A stretch of 64,000 bases of DNA, taken from positions 62,001 to 126,000 of the forward strand of contig NZ_BAXA01000001.1 in the NCBI RefSeq assembly GCF_000698125.1. The letters run 5' to 3'. The position numbers and the translations under genes are program-made. Positions 1 to 9,399 of this stretch are shown in pieces. How positions within the stretch are numbered: the stretch's first letter is position 1; every line of letters starts with the position of its first letter. The notes under the pieces were generated by a model. That model was not told the origin of the DNA. It did no database searches and saw only the letters and a list, made by a program, of their open reading frames with translations. The stretch is from Geomicrobium sp. JCM 19038. Its GTDB lineage: Bacteria; Bacillota; Bacilli; Bacillales; Marinococcaceae.

Positions 1-368
1 ATTTCATACACCATCCAAGCAGAAAACTCATGCTTACGACGGCGAGAGATTGCAGCAGCACGGAAGAGAACGTTTGCGCGTGCTTCAGGTGTCCAGCGGC
101 TCCATGTTTTGAACGCTTCTTGCGCTTTTTCCATTGCTTGTTCAGCTAGGTCTTGATTCGCTTTTGAAACGGTACCAATAATTTCAGAATGATTTGCTGG
201 GTTGTACGATGTAATTTTGTCTTCGGTTGTAATACGTTCGCCACCGATGATGAGAGGGTAATCTTTGCCGAGTTGTCCTTTCACATACTGAATTGCTTCT
301 TCAATCGCTTGTTTGTTTTCTTCAACTGTAAAATCTGTAAATGGTTCGTGTGTGTATGGGACGACCAT
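1..368 (-). CDS. rocA: 1-pyrroline-5-carboxylate dehydrogenase, 5' part (runs off the window)
   Basis: This is the N-terminal 122 codons of a RocA/PutC-type aldehyde dehydrogenase, which oxidises pyrroline-5-carboxylate to glutamate in arginine and proline catabolism. The opening [13 protein letters not shown], the segment [14 protein letters not shown] and the later [15 protein letters not shown] are typical of the RocA N-terminus. The catalytic Cys and Glu lie beyond the window edge. The ATG at 366-368 (minus) follows a TAAGGAGTGATC ribosome site. A sigma-54 promoter sits just upstream and rocR lies behind that, so arginine-inducible control is expected. The frame is open to position 1. Confidence 0.9.
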   Translation of the reverse strand, partial: MVVPYTHEPFTDFTVEENKQAIEEAIQYVKGQLGKDYPLIIGGERITTEDKITSYNPANHSEIIGTVSKANQDLAEQAMEKAQEAFKTWSRWTPEARANVLFRAAAISRRRKHEFSAWMVYE

Positions 369-408
369 AAGATCACTCCTTAAAGTTTATAGACTCACTG
401 CTAGTTAA

Positions 409-426
409 TTGCAAAAACGATGCCAA
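409..426 (-). promoter_or_regulatory. sigma-54 (SigL) -24/-12 promoter for rocA
   Basis: On the minus strand the sequence reads TTGGCAT-CGTTT-TTGCAA, close to the -24/-12 consensus TGGCAC-N5-TTGCA. It lies about 40 bases before the rocA start codon. With a RocR-type sigma-54 activator encoded next door, this matches the known B. subtilis roc arrangement. The assignment rests on motif and context only. Confidence 0.8.
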
Positions 427-473
427 TTTTAAATTCGCGAAAAATAAGGCTTTTACGAATGTGAAGAACACAA

Positions 474-517
474 AAAAGCAAAAATATTTGCGTTGAACTG
501 CAAATATTTTTGCTTTT
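474..517. promoter_or_regulatory. Perfect 18-bp inverted repeat: rocR terminator and/or RocR activator sites
   Basis: Two 18-base arms (474-491 and 500-517) are exact reverse complements around an 8-base loop. The hairpin ends in a T-run and lies directly after the rocR stop, so it can serve as a terminator. Each arm also contains its own palindrome of the form GCAAA-N4-TTTGC, at 478-491 and 500-513. These lie about 50-90 bases upstream of the -24 element, which is enhancer distance. RocR binds A/T-rich GCAAA-type inverted repeats in B. subtilis, so the arms may be paired activator sites. That second role is inference. Confidence 0.6.
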
Positions 518-519
518 CC

Positions 520-1878
520 CTAACGTACTTGGAATTTTGAGAGTTTATACTGCAAATTTTGGCGACTTAAGCTAGTCGTTTCGCTGCACGTGAAATGTTG
601 TTTTGTTCTATGTCCATGGCTTCGGCAATTAGTTGTTGTTCAACTTTCAGTAAACGTTCGGGTAATGTCTCCGTTTCTTGTAAAGGTGAGTGATGCAACG
701 CATTAATAGGTTGAGTATGATGTGACAAATGATGGGGCAAGTGATGGAGGGTCATCGTTTCTTCGCCATTGACGACATTCAGTGCCCTTCAATGACGTGT
801 TCCAACTCACGAACATTCCCTGGCCAATGATAGTCACGTAACGATTCCATAACTTCGCGTGAGAGTGTGTGCATGGAAACATTAAATCGTTCACGATATT
901 TTTGTAAAAAGAAAGAAGATAAGGGGATAATGTCATCCTTACGTTCTTTCAGAGAGGGGATAAACAAGCTAACGACGCTTAGGCGGTAAAATAAATCTTT
1001 GCGTAACCGACCGTCGGATACCGCATCAATGGGATCTTCGTTCATCGTAGCGAGCAGTCTCACATCGATGGTACGTTCTTTACTTTCACCGATGCGTGTA
1101 ACTTTCTGCTCTTGAATCACACGGAGCAATTTCGGTTGCAAGTGGACAGGTAATGAATTAATTTCATCGAGTAACAATGTTCCTCCATCTGCTTGTTCAA
1201 AAAGTCCTGGACGGTCAAGAGCCCCAGTAAATGCACCTTTTGATGTGCCAAATAGAATACCTTCGATAAGGCTCTCAGGGAGGCAGCACAGTTTTGCGTG
1301 ACAAACGGTTCGTGACTGCGACGACTTGCACTATGAATGCTTTGTGCGAACAGTTCTTTACCTGTGCCTGTTTCACCGATCAGCAATACAGTTGAAGACG
1401 TACGTGATGCCCGTTTTGCTTGTTCAATTACTGCTTGAAATGATTGAGAAGAGCCAATCATATCGGCAAATTGATAGTGAGAGGCATGTTCATTCGTCCG
1501 TTTATCACGAAGCATCTTTTCCATTCTCGTAATGTCATTAGCAAGTTCAACTGCACCGATAATGTGCTCGTTATGATAGATTGGATATACGTGATTCATC
1601 GTCGTAATTTCAAGACCTCGTGAATTGAAATACGTTTGTTTCTGGTTTTTTGTCGATTTACCATGATGTAAGGCACGTAGTAATCGGCTTTCTTGTTCGG
1701 ATTTAAAATGAAAAACATCAAGCAACGATCGACCAGCAAAGTCAGCAGTCGTCATTTCTTCAATGTTTCTCATTTTACGATTATAAATGACCGGTTCTTC
1801 GTCGCGATTAATGATGCGAACGCCGATGTCGATCTTTTCAAAAACTTGTTCATACAGTGTGTGTAGTCGCTCATCCAT
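520..1878 (-). CDS. rocR: RocR-type sigma-54-dependent activator (three frameshifts as sequenced)
   Basis: Transcriptional activator of arginine/ornithine catabolism. It has an N-terminal PAS-like sensor (residues ~10-110), a central AAA+ domain with Walker A GETGTGKE, the GAFTGA loop that contacts sigma-54, Walker [11 protein letters not shown], and a C-terminal Fis-type helix-turn-helix ending [15 protein letters not shown]. Three single-base losses break it, at about 1283 (a C run), 786 (a G run) and 572 (GG to G). Repair gives 453 residues, close to the 461 of B. subtilis RocR. The ATG at 1878 is chosen because CAGGTG lies seven bases upstream. It reads toward rocA, its likely target. Confidence 0.85.
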
Positions 1879-2030
1879 AGTTGTCACCTGCACTTCGTCT
1901 AGTGTAAACGTAGTGTAGCAAAATTTTTTGCATTAAAGAAGTGTGAAGTAAAAAATTTGGCAATCTTTTATCGTTTTATTCCATGAAGAGACGGCGGAAT
2001 GAAGAATAGGTGTCAAGCGATCGGCAAAAC

Positions 2031-2061
2031 TTGACATGAACCCTATTAGTCGTTGTATTAT
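2031..2061 (+). promoter_or_regulatory. Promoter of the alaS T-box leader
   Basis: TTGACA at 2031-2036 and TATTAT at 2056-2061 are separated by 19 bases, slightly longer than ideal, with TG immediately before the -10. The T-box leader follows at once. The elements and position make this the likely sigma-A promoter for the alaS operon. Confidence 0.6.
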
Positions 2062-2067
2062 AAGAAA

Positions 2068-2297
2068 AGATATGAAAGAACACGATGAAGGAACGAGTAA
2101 ATGACGTGGCATTGATCGATAGAGACATTCTCCTTAGGCTGAAAGAGAGTGCATGCCCTTCATTGAAGGCTACTCCTGAGTGCAAGTAAACCTTGCCGTT
2201 TGCAGCGTTAATGCAGCAGAGTGAGGCACACATCCGGTGTGCTTAACAAGGGTGGTACCGCGAATAGATGCTTCGTCTTTTGGGACGGGGCTTTTCT
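2068..2297 (+). promoter_or_regulatory. T-box riboswitch, alanine-specific, upstream of alaS
   Basis: The conserved T-box AGGGTGGTACCGCG occupies 2249-2262. It is followed by an intrinsic terminator with an 8-bp stem (2270-2277 with 2284-2291) and a T-rich tail. The stem I start (GATGAAGGAACGAGTA) and the AG bulge region (GAGAGT) are visible. A GCU alanine specifier is proposed at 2169-2171. When this leader is aligned with the glycine T-box at 62591, the specifier is followed in both by the same A-CUNNUGAGUG context. Uncharged tRNA-Ala should therefore promote antitermination into alaS. Confidence 0.9.
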
Positions 2298-2327
2298 GTG
2301 TTTACAAAACGATTGGAGGTCATATCA

Positions 2328-4966
2328 ATGAAATCTTTAACATCTGCTGAAGTACGCCAAATGTTTATTGACTTTTTTAAGGAAAAAGGACACGACGTTG
2401 AACCGAGTGCATCACTCGTTCCTCACGAAGATCCATCGCTTTTATGGATAAATAGTGGTGTAGCAACACTTAAGAAATATTTTGATGGACGAGTGGTCCC
2501 TGAGAACCCTCGAATTGTAAATGCACAAAAATCAATTCGTACGAATGACATTGAAAATGTCGGAAAGACGGCAAGACATCATACGTTTTTTGAAATGCTC
2601 GGGAATTTTTCAATTGGAGAGTACTTTAAGAAAGAAGCGATTGAGTGGGCTTGGGAGTTTCTAACGAGTGAGAAGTGGATTGGTTTTGACCCTGAAAAAC
2701 TTAGTGTTACGGTCCATCCTGAGGACATGGAAGCTTATGATTATTGGAAAATAAATATTAAACTCCCTGAAGAGAGAATCATTCGCTTAGAAGAGAACTT
2801 CTGGGACATTGGTGAAGGACCAAGTGGTCCGAACTCTGAAATCTTTTATGATCGTGGACCTGCTTATGGCGATGACGAAAGTGACCCAGAGCTATATCCG
2901 GGTGGAGAAAATGAACGTTACCTAGAAATTTGGAACCTCGTATTTTCTCAGTTTAATCACAACCCTGATGACACGTACACACCACTTCCGAACCAGAATA
3001 TCGATACGGGAATGGGTCTAGAGCGAATGGTTTCGGTGATTCAGGATACGAAGACAAACTTTGAAACCGATTTGTTTATGCCAATCATTAAAGAAACTGA
3101 GAAAATATCTGGGAAGAATTATGGGAATGATGAGTTGGACGACACAGCATTTAAAGTGATCGCTGACCACGCCCGTACGGTTTCGTTTGCCATTGGCGAT
3201 CGGGCACTGCCTTCAAATGAAGGAAGAGGCTATGTTCTTCGTAGGTTATTGCGCCGCGCTGTTCGTTACGCTCAAGCGATTGGTATCGATGAGCCATTCA
3301 TGTACCGCCTCGTTCCAATCATCGGTGACATTATGAAGTCTTACTATCCTGATGTGAAAGAAAACGAAGCTTTCATTCAAAAAGTCATTAAGAATGAAGA
3401 AGAGCGTTTTCATGAAACGTTAGCAGAAGGTCTTGCGCTTTTAAACGATGTTATTGAAACGGCGAAGGCTAAAGGTGCTAACCAAATTGATGGACGAGAC
3501 GTATTTAAACTTTATGATACGTACGGTTTCCCGGTCGATTTAACCGAAGAGTACGTTGAAGAAGCAGGCTTTTTAATTGACATGGATGGGTTTAATGAAG
3601 AAATGAAAGCCCAGCGTGCGCGTGCACGTGCTGCTCGTAAAGAAGACGGTTCAATGCAAAGTCAAAATGAAACGCTACGAACGCTTACAAAAACGAGTAC
3701 GTTTGTCGGTTATGACGAAACAAAAGTTTCAGCCAATGTCATTGCGATTGTCCAAGGGGAAGAATCAAAAGAAGTCATTGAGGCTGGAGAACGTGCAATC
3801 GTCTTATTCGACCAAACACCGTTTTATGCTGAGAGTGGTGGACAAGTTGCTGATACTGGAATTATTTCTGGTGACAATTTTGAAGCGACTGTCGAAAATG
3901 TATTGCGTGCTCCAAATGGACAACCGATGCACGAGGTGACGGTAACGAGCGGAACGTTGCAACTTGATCAAACAGTGACGGCATCGATTAACGATAAGGC
4001 ACGTGCAAAAACAGAGAAAAACCACAGTGCGACACACTTGTTGCATCAGGCGTTAAAGGATGTACTAGGTGAACATGTCAACCAAGCAGGATCTTACGTT
4101 GGTCCTGACCGTTTGCGGTTTGATTTCTCGCATTTCGGGTCTGTTACAGCTGAAGAATTATCAGAGATTGAGCAAATTGTTAACAACAAGATTGCAGACA
4201 ATATCACTGTTGTAACTGAGCAAACAAGCATTGAAGACGCAAAAGAAAAAGGTGCAATGGCTCTGTTCGGTGAGAAATATGGTAGTGTCGTTCGTGTTGT
4301 TCACATTGGCGATTATAGTATTGAGCTTTGTGGAGGTTGCCACGTTCAAAACTCTTCAGAAATTGGATTGTTAAAGATCGTTACTGAAACAGGGATCGGT
4401 GCTGGTGTTCGAAGATAGAAGCGGTAACAGGTACGGGAGCTTACGTCTATATGAACGAGCAACTTTCGTTGTTAGACGAAGCAAAAGAAGCATTAAAAGT
4501 AAAAACAACAAAAGATGTGCCTAGAAGAATCGTTCAATTAAACGATGAGTTAAAAACGAAAGATCGTGAGATTGAATCGTTAACCGATAAACTTGGCAAC
4601 ATGGATGCATTAAAGATTTTAGATGATAAGCAAGATGTAGACGGTGTTCCAGTCGTGGCTGCAATTGTTGAAGATCGTGATATGGATGCGCTTCGTTCAA
4701 TCGCAGATGAATTGAAACAAAAACTAGATTCTGGAATTGTCGTTTTAGGTACGAGTAAAAATGGGAAAGTTAACTTAGTCACAACCGTAAGTAAAGACCT
4801 TATTCAAGCAGGTTACAAAGCAGGAGAGATCGTTAAAGAGACAGCGAAACTTTGTGGCGGTGGCGGCGGTGGCCGACCAGATATGGCACAAGCAGGTGGA
4901 AAAAACCCTGAAAAACTACAATCAGCGATTGAAGCTGTGCCTAGTATCGTGCGTTCCATTTCATAA
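2328..4966 (+). CDS. alaS: Alanyl-tRNA synthetase (frameshifted near 4413)
   Basis: Charges tRNA-Ala and edits mischarged Ser and Gly. The class II catalytic core is N-terminal (motif 1 near [32 protein letters not shown]). The editing domain carries the zinc-type [11 protein letters not shown], and CGGCHV follows. The C-terminal C-Ala domain has the usual glycine-rich stretch near the end. The frame breaks after GAGVRR, where adding one A at about 4413 gives [14 protein letters not shown] and an 879-residue protein (B. subtilis 878). The ATG at 2328 follows GGAGGT and lies outside the T-box terminator. It heads the operon ireB-ruvX-yrzB-mltG-yrrM. Confidence 0.95.
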
Positions 4967-5031
4967 ATCTTGTAAATCATGTACAATAGGGTCAAGTTAT
5001 GTTGGAAAATCGAGAAACGAGGTGGCCTTCT

Positions 5032-5292
5032 ATGAGCTCGAAGGATAACACAGTCAAGTTTAATGTCCAAGATGAACAGGCGGAAGTAAACGTACAAGAA
5101 ATATTATTTAACGTTTATAATGCGTTGGAAGAAAAAGGATACAACCCTATCAACCAAATTGTCGGATATTTACTATCGGGTGATCCAGCGTATATTCCTA
5201 GGCATAATGATGCCCGCTCATTAATTCGCCGCCTCGAACGAGATGAGCTTATTGAGGAGCTTGTGAGACATTATTTGAAAGGTACCGATTAA
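5032..5292 (+). CDS. ireB: IreB family regulatory phosphoprotein (YrzL, UPF0297)
   Basis: A small 86-residue cytoplasmic protein of the IreB/YrzL family. In enterococci IreB is phosphorylated by the Ser/Thr kinase IreK and negatively influences cephalosporin resistance. The family signature is clear: [19 protein letters not shown], then [16 protein letters not shown] and [13 protein letters not shown]. The ATG at 5032 is preferred over an upstream in-frame ATG because GAGGTGG precedes it. It sits between alaS and ruvX, the standard firmicute order. The function in Bacillus is inferred from the family. Confidence 0.92.
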   Translation: MSSKDNTVKFNVQDEQAEVNVQEILFNVYNALEEKGYNPINQIVGYLLSGDPAYIPRHNDARSLIRRLERDELIEELVRHYLKGTD

Positions 5293-5297
5293 ACCGA

Positions 5298-5723
5298 ATG
5301 AGAACAATGGCTTTTGATATTGGAGATAAGCGAATTGGTGTTGCCGTTAGTGATTTACTCGGACTAACGGCACAAGGACTCGACACAATTCAAGTTCGGT
5401 CCATAAACTCTTCATTAGATGAGATGGAGCAACTCATTCATGATAATGAAGTGACAACGGTTGTGGTCGGTTATCCGAAGAACATGGATGGTACGATTGG
5501 TCCTCGTGCCGAAAAATCAATAAGGTACAAAGAAGCTCTAGAAGAGCGACTAAATGTTACGGTGAAGCTGTGGGACGAACGTTTGACAACAATGTCTGCA
5601 CAACGTACTCTCTTAGAAGCAGACGTTAGTCGCTCTAAACGAAAAAAAGTCGTAGATAAAATAGCGGCTGTCCTTATACTTCAAGGATTTTTAGACAATA
5701 CTGCACACAAAACAAGCCTTTAA
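5298..5723 (+). CDS. ruvX: Putative pre-16S rRNA nuclease / Holliday-junction resolvase-like YqgF
   Basis: A 141-residue YqgF/RuvX protein with an RNase H-like fold. It carries the first acidic residue in MAFDIGDKRIGVAVSD, the second strand VVVGYPKNMDGTIG, and a later WDERLTTMSAQ with its catalytic acidic residue. E. coli YqgF matures the 5' end of 16S rRNA; a resolvase role was proposed earlier. The ATG lies six bases after the ireB stop, implying translational coupling. Length equals the family norm. Confidence 0.92.
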   Translation: MRTMAFDIGDKRIGVAVSDLLGLTAQGLDTIQVRSINSSLDEMEQLIHDNEVTTVVVGYPKNMDGTIGPRAEKSIRYKEALEERLNVTVKLWDERLTTMSAQRTLLEADVSRSKRKKVVDKIAAVLILQGFLDNTAHKTSL

Positions 5724-5744
5724 AGGATAAAAGGAGTAATTATC

Positions 5745-6071
5745 ATGTTAGAAGAAAATGAGCGTATCGTATTACCAGACCCGGATGGTGAAGGGGAACA
5801 TGTATTTGAAGTTATGTTCACGTTTGAAGTCGATGATAGCGAAAAGCAATACGTTGTCGTAACGCCTGTCGTCGAAGACGATCAGGAAGAAGATGAAGAA
5901 GTTGAGATTTTCGCATTTGAATACGAAGAAAGTGCTGAGGATCCGGAAGGATATACGTTGCACCAAATTGAGTCTGATGAAGAGTGGGAAATGGTTGAAG
6001 AAATGATCAACACACTTCTAGAAGACGATGAAACGTTGCTTGTTGATGGTGAAGCCGAAGACAAGGAATAA
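5745..6071 (+). CDS. yrzB: DUF1292 acidic protein YrzB
   Basis: A 108-residue, extremely acidic protein of the DUF1292/YrzB family, always found beside ruvX in Bacilli and of unknown function. Features visible are the opening ENERIVLPDPDGEGEHVFEV, the strand-rich middle YVVVTPVVEDD and an E/D-rich tail. A good ribosome site (AAAGGAG) precedes the ATG. A strong terminator after the gene ends the first part of the alaS operon. Confidence 0.9.
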   Translation: MLEENERIVLPDPDGEGEHVFEVMFTFEVDDSEKQYVVVTPVVEDDQEEDEEVEIFAFEYEESAEDPEGYTLHQIESDEEWEMVEEMINTLLEDDETLLVDGEAEDKE

Positions 6072-6082
6072 TGAACGGATCG

Positions 6083-6117
6083 TCCCGGCCCAGGAATTTT
6101 TCTGGGACCGGGATTTC
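6083..6117 (+). terminator. Intrinsic terminator after yrzB
   Basis: The arms TCCCGGCCCAG (6083-6093) and CTGGGACCGGGA (6102-6113) form a G/C-rich stem with one bulge, followed by a short T-stretch. Some transcription may continue into mltG, because no clear promoter is seen before it. Confidence 0.8.
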
Positions 6118-6168
6118 TGTTCGTATTGCAGTAGAACTATAGAAGCTTAGGTGGGGGAGGGGACCCTC

Positions 6169-7344
6169 TTGACAGAAGAATCGAAGGAACCAGTAGATGA
6201 GGTGTCAAGGCAGGTGGAGACTGCGCGTAAAGTACGTAAAATCGTAGTTATTGCATTAATTTCTATTGTTTTACTCGTAGCAGTCGTAATTTTATCGGGA
6301 TATGTTTATTTGCAATCAGCCGTCTCAGCGATGGATGAAGAGGACGAGTCGACGGTAGAAGTTGAGATACCGATCGGATCATCAACAATGGGGATTGGCC
6401 AGATTCTTGAAGAAGAAGGCTTAATTACGAACGCAACTTTTTTTAGATATTACGCTCGTTATCAGAACTATTCTGGATTTCAAGCAGGGAATTATGAGTT
6501 AAACCGCGCCATGGATCTTGAAGAGATTATGACGTCACTTCAAGACGGGGTATATATGGAAGAGTACGCGTTTACGTTTGTGATTCCAGAAGGACTCCAG
6601 TTAGAACAAATTGGTGAACGAATTGCTGCCGAAACGGATTACGATGAAGAAGAAGTTTTAGACGTATTAATGGATGAAGACTTTAGCGAACAGTTAATGG
6701 AAGAATATCCGTTATTAACTGAAGAAGTGCAAGACGATGATGTGCGTTATGCGTTGGAAGGTTATTTGTTTCCTGCATCGTATGACTTTCTAAGTGAAGA
6801 TACACCGGTCGAAGAGATCATTGAAGCGATGGTCGCTCGGATGGCTCAAATTTATGAAACAATTGTACAAGACTATAGTGAGGAAGAAGGAATTGAAGGT
6901 CCAGCTGCTGAATTAAGTGTTCATGAAGTTTTGACACTGGCTTCAATTATTGAAAGAGAAGCGGCAACTGCAGAAGACCGGAGGTTGATTTCAGGAGTTC
7001 TTCATAATCGCTTAGAAGAGGGTATGCGTCTAGAAGTCGATCCAACCGTTGCTTATGCGATTGGTGAACATCGTTACATGACGAGTTACGACGATCTAGA
7101 GACAGACAATCCTTACAATACGTATCGTTTTAGTGGTTTGCCTCCAGGACCGATTGCCAGTCCTGGTGAGGACTCTATTCGAGCGGTATTTGAGCCTACT
7201 GACAGTGAGTATTTGTTCTTCTATGCACGTTTTGGTGGAGAGGTCATTTACTCAGAAACGTATGAAGAGCATAATGAAGTACACCAACAATACCGTGATG
7301 AATGGATTGAAGGTCAAGCTGATGATGAGGAAGACGACGAATGA
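6169..7344 (+). CDS. mltG: Endolytic murein transglycosylase MltG (YrrL)
   Basis: Membrane-anchored lytic transglycosylase that cleaves nascent glycan strands. A charged cytoplasmic N-terminus is followed by one membrane helix (about residues 25-47) and then the YceG-like extracellular domain. That domain has the LysM-like segment, the catalytic ASIIEREAA motif (Glu) and the conserved NPYNTYRFSGLPPGPI. A TTG start at 6169 is preferred because the GGGGAGGGG ribosome site lies just before it; a GTG at 6151 in the same frame overlaps that site. The extracellular part is very acidic. The gene overlaps yrrM by four bases (ATGA). Confidence 0.92.
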   Translation: MTEESKEPVDEVSRQVETARKVRKIVVIALISIVLLVAVVILSGYVYLQSAVSAMDEEDESTVEVEIPIGSSTMGIGQILEEEGLITNATFFRYYARYQNYSGFQAGNYELNRAMDLEEIMTSLQDGVYMEEYAFTFVIPEGLQLEQIGERIAAETDYDEEEVLDVLMDEDFSEQLMEEYPLLTEEVQDDDVRYALEGYLFPASYDFLSEDTPVEEIIEAMVARMAQIYETIVQDYSEEEGIEGPAAELSVHEVLTLASIIEREAATAEDRRLISGVLHNRLEEGMRLEVDPTVAYAIGEHRYMTSYDDLETDNPYNTYRFSGLPPGPIASPGEDSIRAVFEPTDSEYLFFYARFGGEVIYSETYEEHNEVHQQYRDEWIEGQADDEEDDE

Positions 7345-7978
7345 CGATGGATCGGTTACAATCGTATTTACACGAAGTTCATCCCCGTTTAAACGAGGAT
7401 GAACTTCTACAAGAAATGGAACAACATGCTTTTGAACACCACGTTCCCATTATTGATTTAGAAAGTGCTCGTTTTTTACAACAGCTTATCGCATTAAAGG
7501 GTGTTACACGGATTCTAGAATTAGGGTCTGCGATAGGTTATTCAGCAATTACGATGGCACATGCGACTGCTCAAGCACAGTAACGACATTTGAGCGAGAT
7601 GAAACCCGCATACAAGATGCACGTGCATTCCTTCAAAAAAGCGTTACAAAAGATCAGATTCAACTTATTGAAGGAGATGCTTTTGAGCGGATTGAAGAAT
7701 TACAAGGCTCCTATGATTTTTTGTTTGTGGATGCATCAAAAGGTCATAACATACGCTTTGTAGAAACGTTCTCGCCGTATTTAAAGCCAGGTGGTCTGAT
7801 GGTTGTCGACAACGTCTTGTTTAAAGGGTGGACGTATGAACCGTCAGAGGCTCCGAAACGACTACAACCACTCGCCAAAAAAATGGCGTCGTTTAACGAA
7901 TGGTTACTCAAGCACTCACAGTTTAAGACGACAATTCACCCGATCGGTGATGGTATGGCAGTCGCAATTAAACAGTAA
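7341..7978 (+). CDS. yrrM: O-methyltransferase YrrM / TrmR-like (frameshifted near 7580)
   Basis: A SAM-dependent O-methyltransferase of the YrrM family; B. subtilis YrrM (TrmR) methylates 5-hydroxyuridine at tRNA position 34. Motif I appears as RILELGSAIGYSAI, followed after repair by VTTFERDE, and YDFLFVDASKGHN carries the metal/SAM acidic residues. A stop after HATAQAQ results from loss of one G (CAGGTA to CAGTA). Repair yields 212 residues, against 217 in B. subtilis. In B. subtilis yrrN, yrrO and udk follow; here greA comes next. Confidence 0.88.
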
Positions 7979-8023
7979 GTATGTATTTTTATTACTGATT
8001 AATGGTAAATTATTGCAAAGCAA

Positions 8024-8052
8024 TTGTATTTTCGTAATAGAATGCGTATGAT
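8024..8052 (+). promoter_or_regulatory. Probable sigma-A promoter for greA
   Basis: TTGTAT at 8024-8029 and TATGAT at 8047-8052 are separated by exactly 17 bases, upstream of the greA ribosome site. No terminator is obvious after yrrM, so greA may also be read from upstream. Confidence 0.5.
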
Positions 8053-8114
8053 GAAATTCATATAAAATAAGAGAAGAGTCACGTTCTTCTTAAAGATTTA
8101 GAGGAGTGAAAGGC

Positions 8115-8587
8115 ATGGCAGAGGATAAGAAGTATTATATGACAGAAGAAGGTTTACAAAAGTTAGAAGAAGAACTTGAGCACCTTAAGACGACGAGACG
8201 TCAAGAAGTTGTCGAACGTATTAAATTGGCACGTGATTTTGGCGATTTATCGGAGAACTCCGAGTATGATACAGCCAAAGAAGACCAAGCTTTATCGAAG
8301 GTAGAATTAACCAAATTGAGAATATGATTCGCAACTCTGTCATCATTGAAGACGATGGCAACAACGATGAGGTAAGTCTAGGAAAGTCTGTAACGTTTAA
8401 AGAACTTCCTGATGGTGATGAAGAAGTGTATACGATCGTAGGGAGCGCAGAATCCGATCCTTTAGAAGGAAAGATTTCGAACGACTCACCGATGGCACAA
8501 AGCCTTCTCGGTAAGCGTGTTGGCGATGTAGCGAACGTATCGACGCCTGGTGGCGACATGGAAGTCGAGATTATTAACATCCAATAG
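8115..8587 (+). CDS. greA: Transcription elongation factor GreA (frameshifted at 8291-8293)
   Basis: Rescues backtracked RNA polymerase by stimulating transcript cleavage. The N-terminal coiled coil ends in the [12 protein letters not shown] tip, whose two acidic residues coordinate the catalytic metal. The C-terminal domain ([24 protein letters not shown]) is intact. The break is in a run of T: TTT should be TTTT, which restores a [15 protein letters not shown] segment. The repaired protein is 157 residues, identical in length to B. subtilis GreA. ATG 8115 follows GAGGAGTG. Confidence 0.93.
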
Positions 8588-8699
8588 TTGAAATTCCGAC
8601 AAATGGCTCTATCATCTGATTGACAAATCCTTTATAGTAGAAGAGAACATGAATTGCTTTTCTTAATCAAAGAAACATTGTAATGAAGGTGATTGCTCA

Positions 8700-9317
8700 A
8701 TGGATGAACAAAACGAGTACCGTAGTAGTCGAAACGATTTAAGAAAGAAACGTACGATGAACCGGATTATGAACGTATCAATCGGTGTAGTTGTTGTCCT
8801 TATTGGCTTTTTCATGTATCATTTGCTCTTTTCTAGTAGCGACGAAGTCGCAGACGAAGAAGAACCAGCACCTGAACAGATTGAAACCGACGATGAGGTT
8901 GATGAGAACGACGATGCAATAGAAGAGAGTGACTCTGAAGAGGAGCTTTCTGAAGAAGAGTTAACAGAGCCGATCGAAGAAGATGAGGTTAATGAAGACG
9001 GTGAAGGCAATGATGGTGACAACGATGCACCGCTTGGACCTCCTGAAGATGGCAACTTTGAACCAGTAGGCACAGAACAAGAATCGCTTGATTTTACGTT
9101 TACTGAGGGTACACAAAACCGTTATGAAATGATGCGTGCCATTGAGTATGCAACAGGAATTCCTGAATCAGATTGGGATTACCTCGATCGAATTGAGAAT
9201 AATGGTGGCGTTGGTCAAGCTCTCGGTCGTATTTTCTATGAAGGGGTTCAATATGAGATTGAAATGGAATGGGTTGAAGGTGAAGGTTGGATGCCGTTGA
9301 ACGTTTCAATCGGATAA
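8700..9317 (+). CDS. yrrS: YrrS family membrane-anchored protein (DUF1510)
   Basis: A 205-residue protein with an Arg/Lys-rich cytoplasmic N-terminus, one membrane helix (about residues 25-45), a long Glu/Asp-rich low-complexity linker (50-125) and a conserved C-terminal DUF1510 domain with YEMMRAIEYATGI and WEGEGW-like motifs. The family is found downstream of greA in Bacilli; its function is unknown. In B. subtilis yrrS lies next to the penicillin-binding protein gene pbpI, which is absent here. The acidic linker is unusually long, in keeping with the other exported proteins in this window. Confidence 0.85.
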   Translation: MDEQNEYRSSRNDLRKKRTMNRIMNVSIGVVVVLIGFFMYHLLFSSSDEVADEEEPAPEQIETDDEVDENDDAIEESDSEEELSEEELTEPIEEDEVNEDGEGNDGDNDAPLGPPEDGNFEPVGTEQESLDFTFTEGTQNRYEMMRAIEYATGIPESDWDYLDRIENNGGVGQALGRIFYEGVQYEIEMEWVEGEGWMPLNVSIG

Positions 9318-9323
9318 TAGAGA

Positions 9324-9358
9324 TGCCTGGAATTGCTCATACAATTCCAGGCAATTTT
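9324..9358 (+). terminator. Intrinsic terminator after yrrS
   Basis: Perfect 12-base arms TGCCTGGAATTG (9324-9335) and its complement (9342-9353), a six-base loop and a following ATTTTAA tail. Confidence 0.85.
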
Positions 9359-9399
9359 AAGGTATACATACATGTTCTTACTAAGAGAGGATGGAAAGT

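Noticed and set aside
1976-2233. Minus-strand 85-codon open frame upstream of alaS
   Set aside because: It lies entirely in the T-box leader and promoter and has no homology I recognise.
4849-4895. G-rich repeat near the end of alaS
   Set aside because: It encodes the conserved glycine-rich segment of AlaS and is not a separate repeat element.
8819-9073. Ser-rich minus-strand open frame opposite yrrS
   Set aside because: It is the complement of the Glu/Asp-rich linker codons; it has no ribosome site or recognisable domain. The same applies to the frame at 28809-29093.
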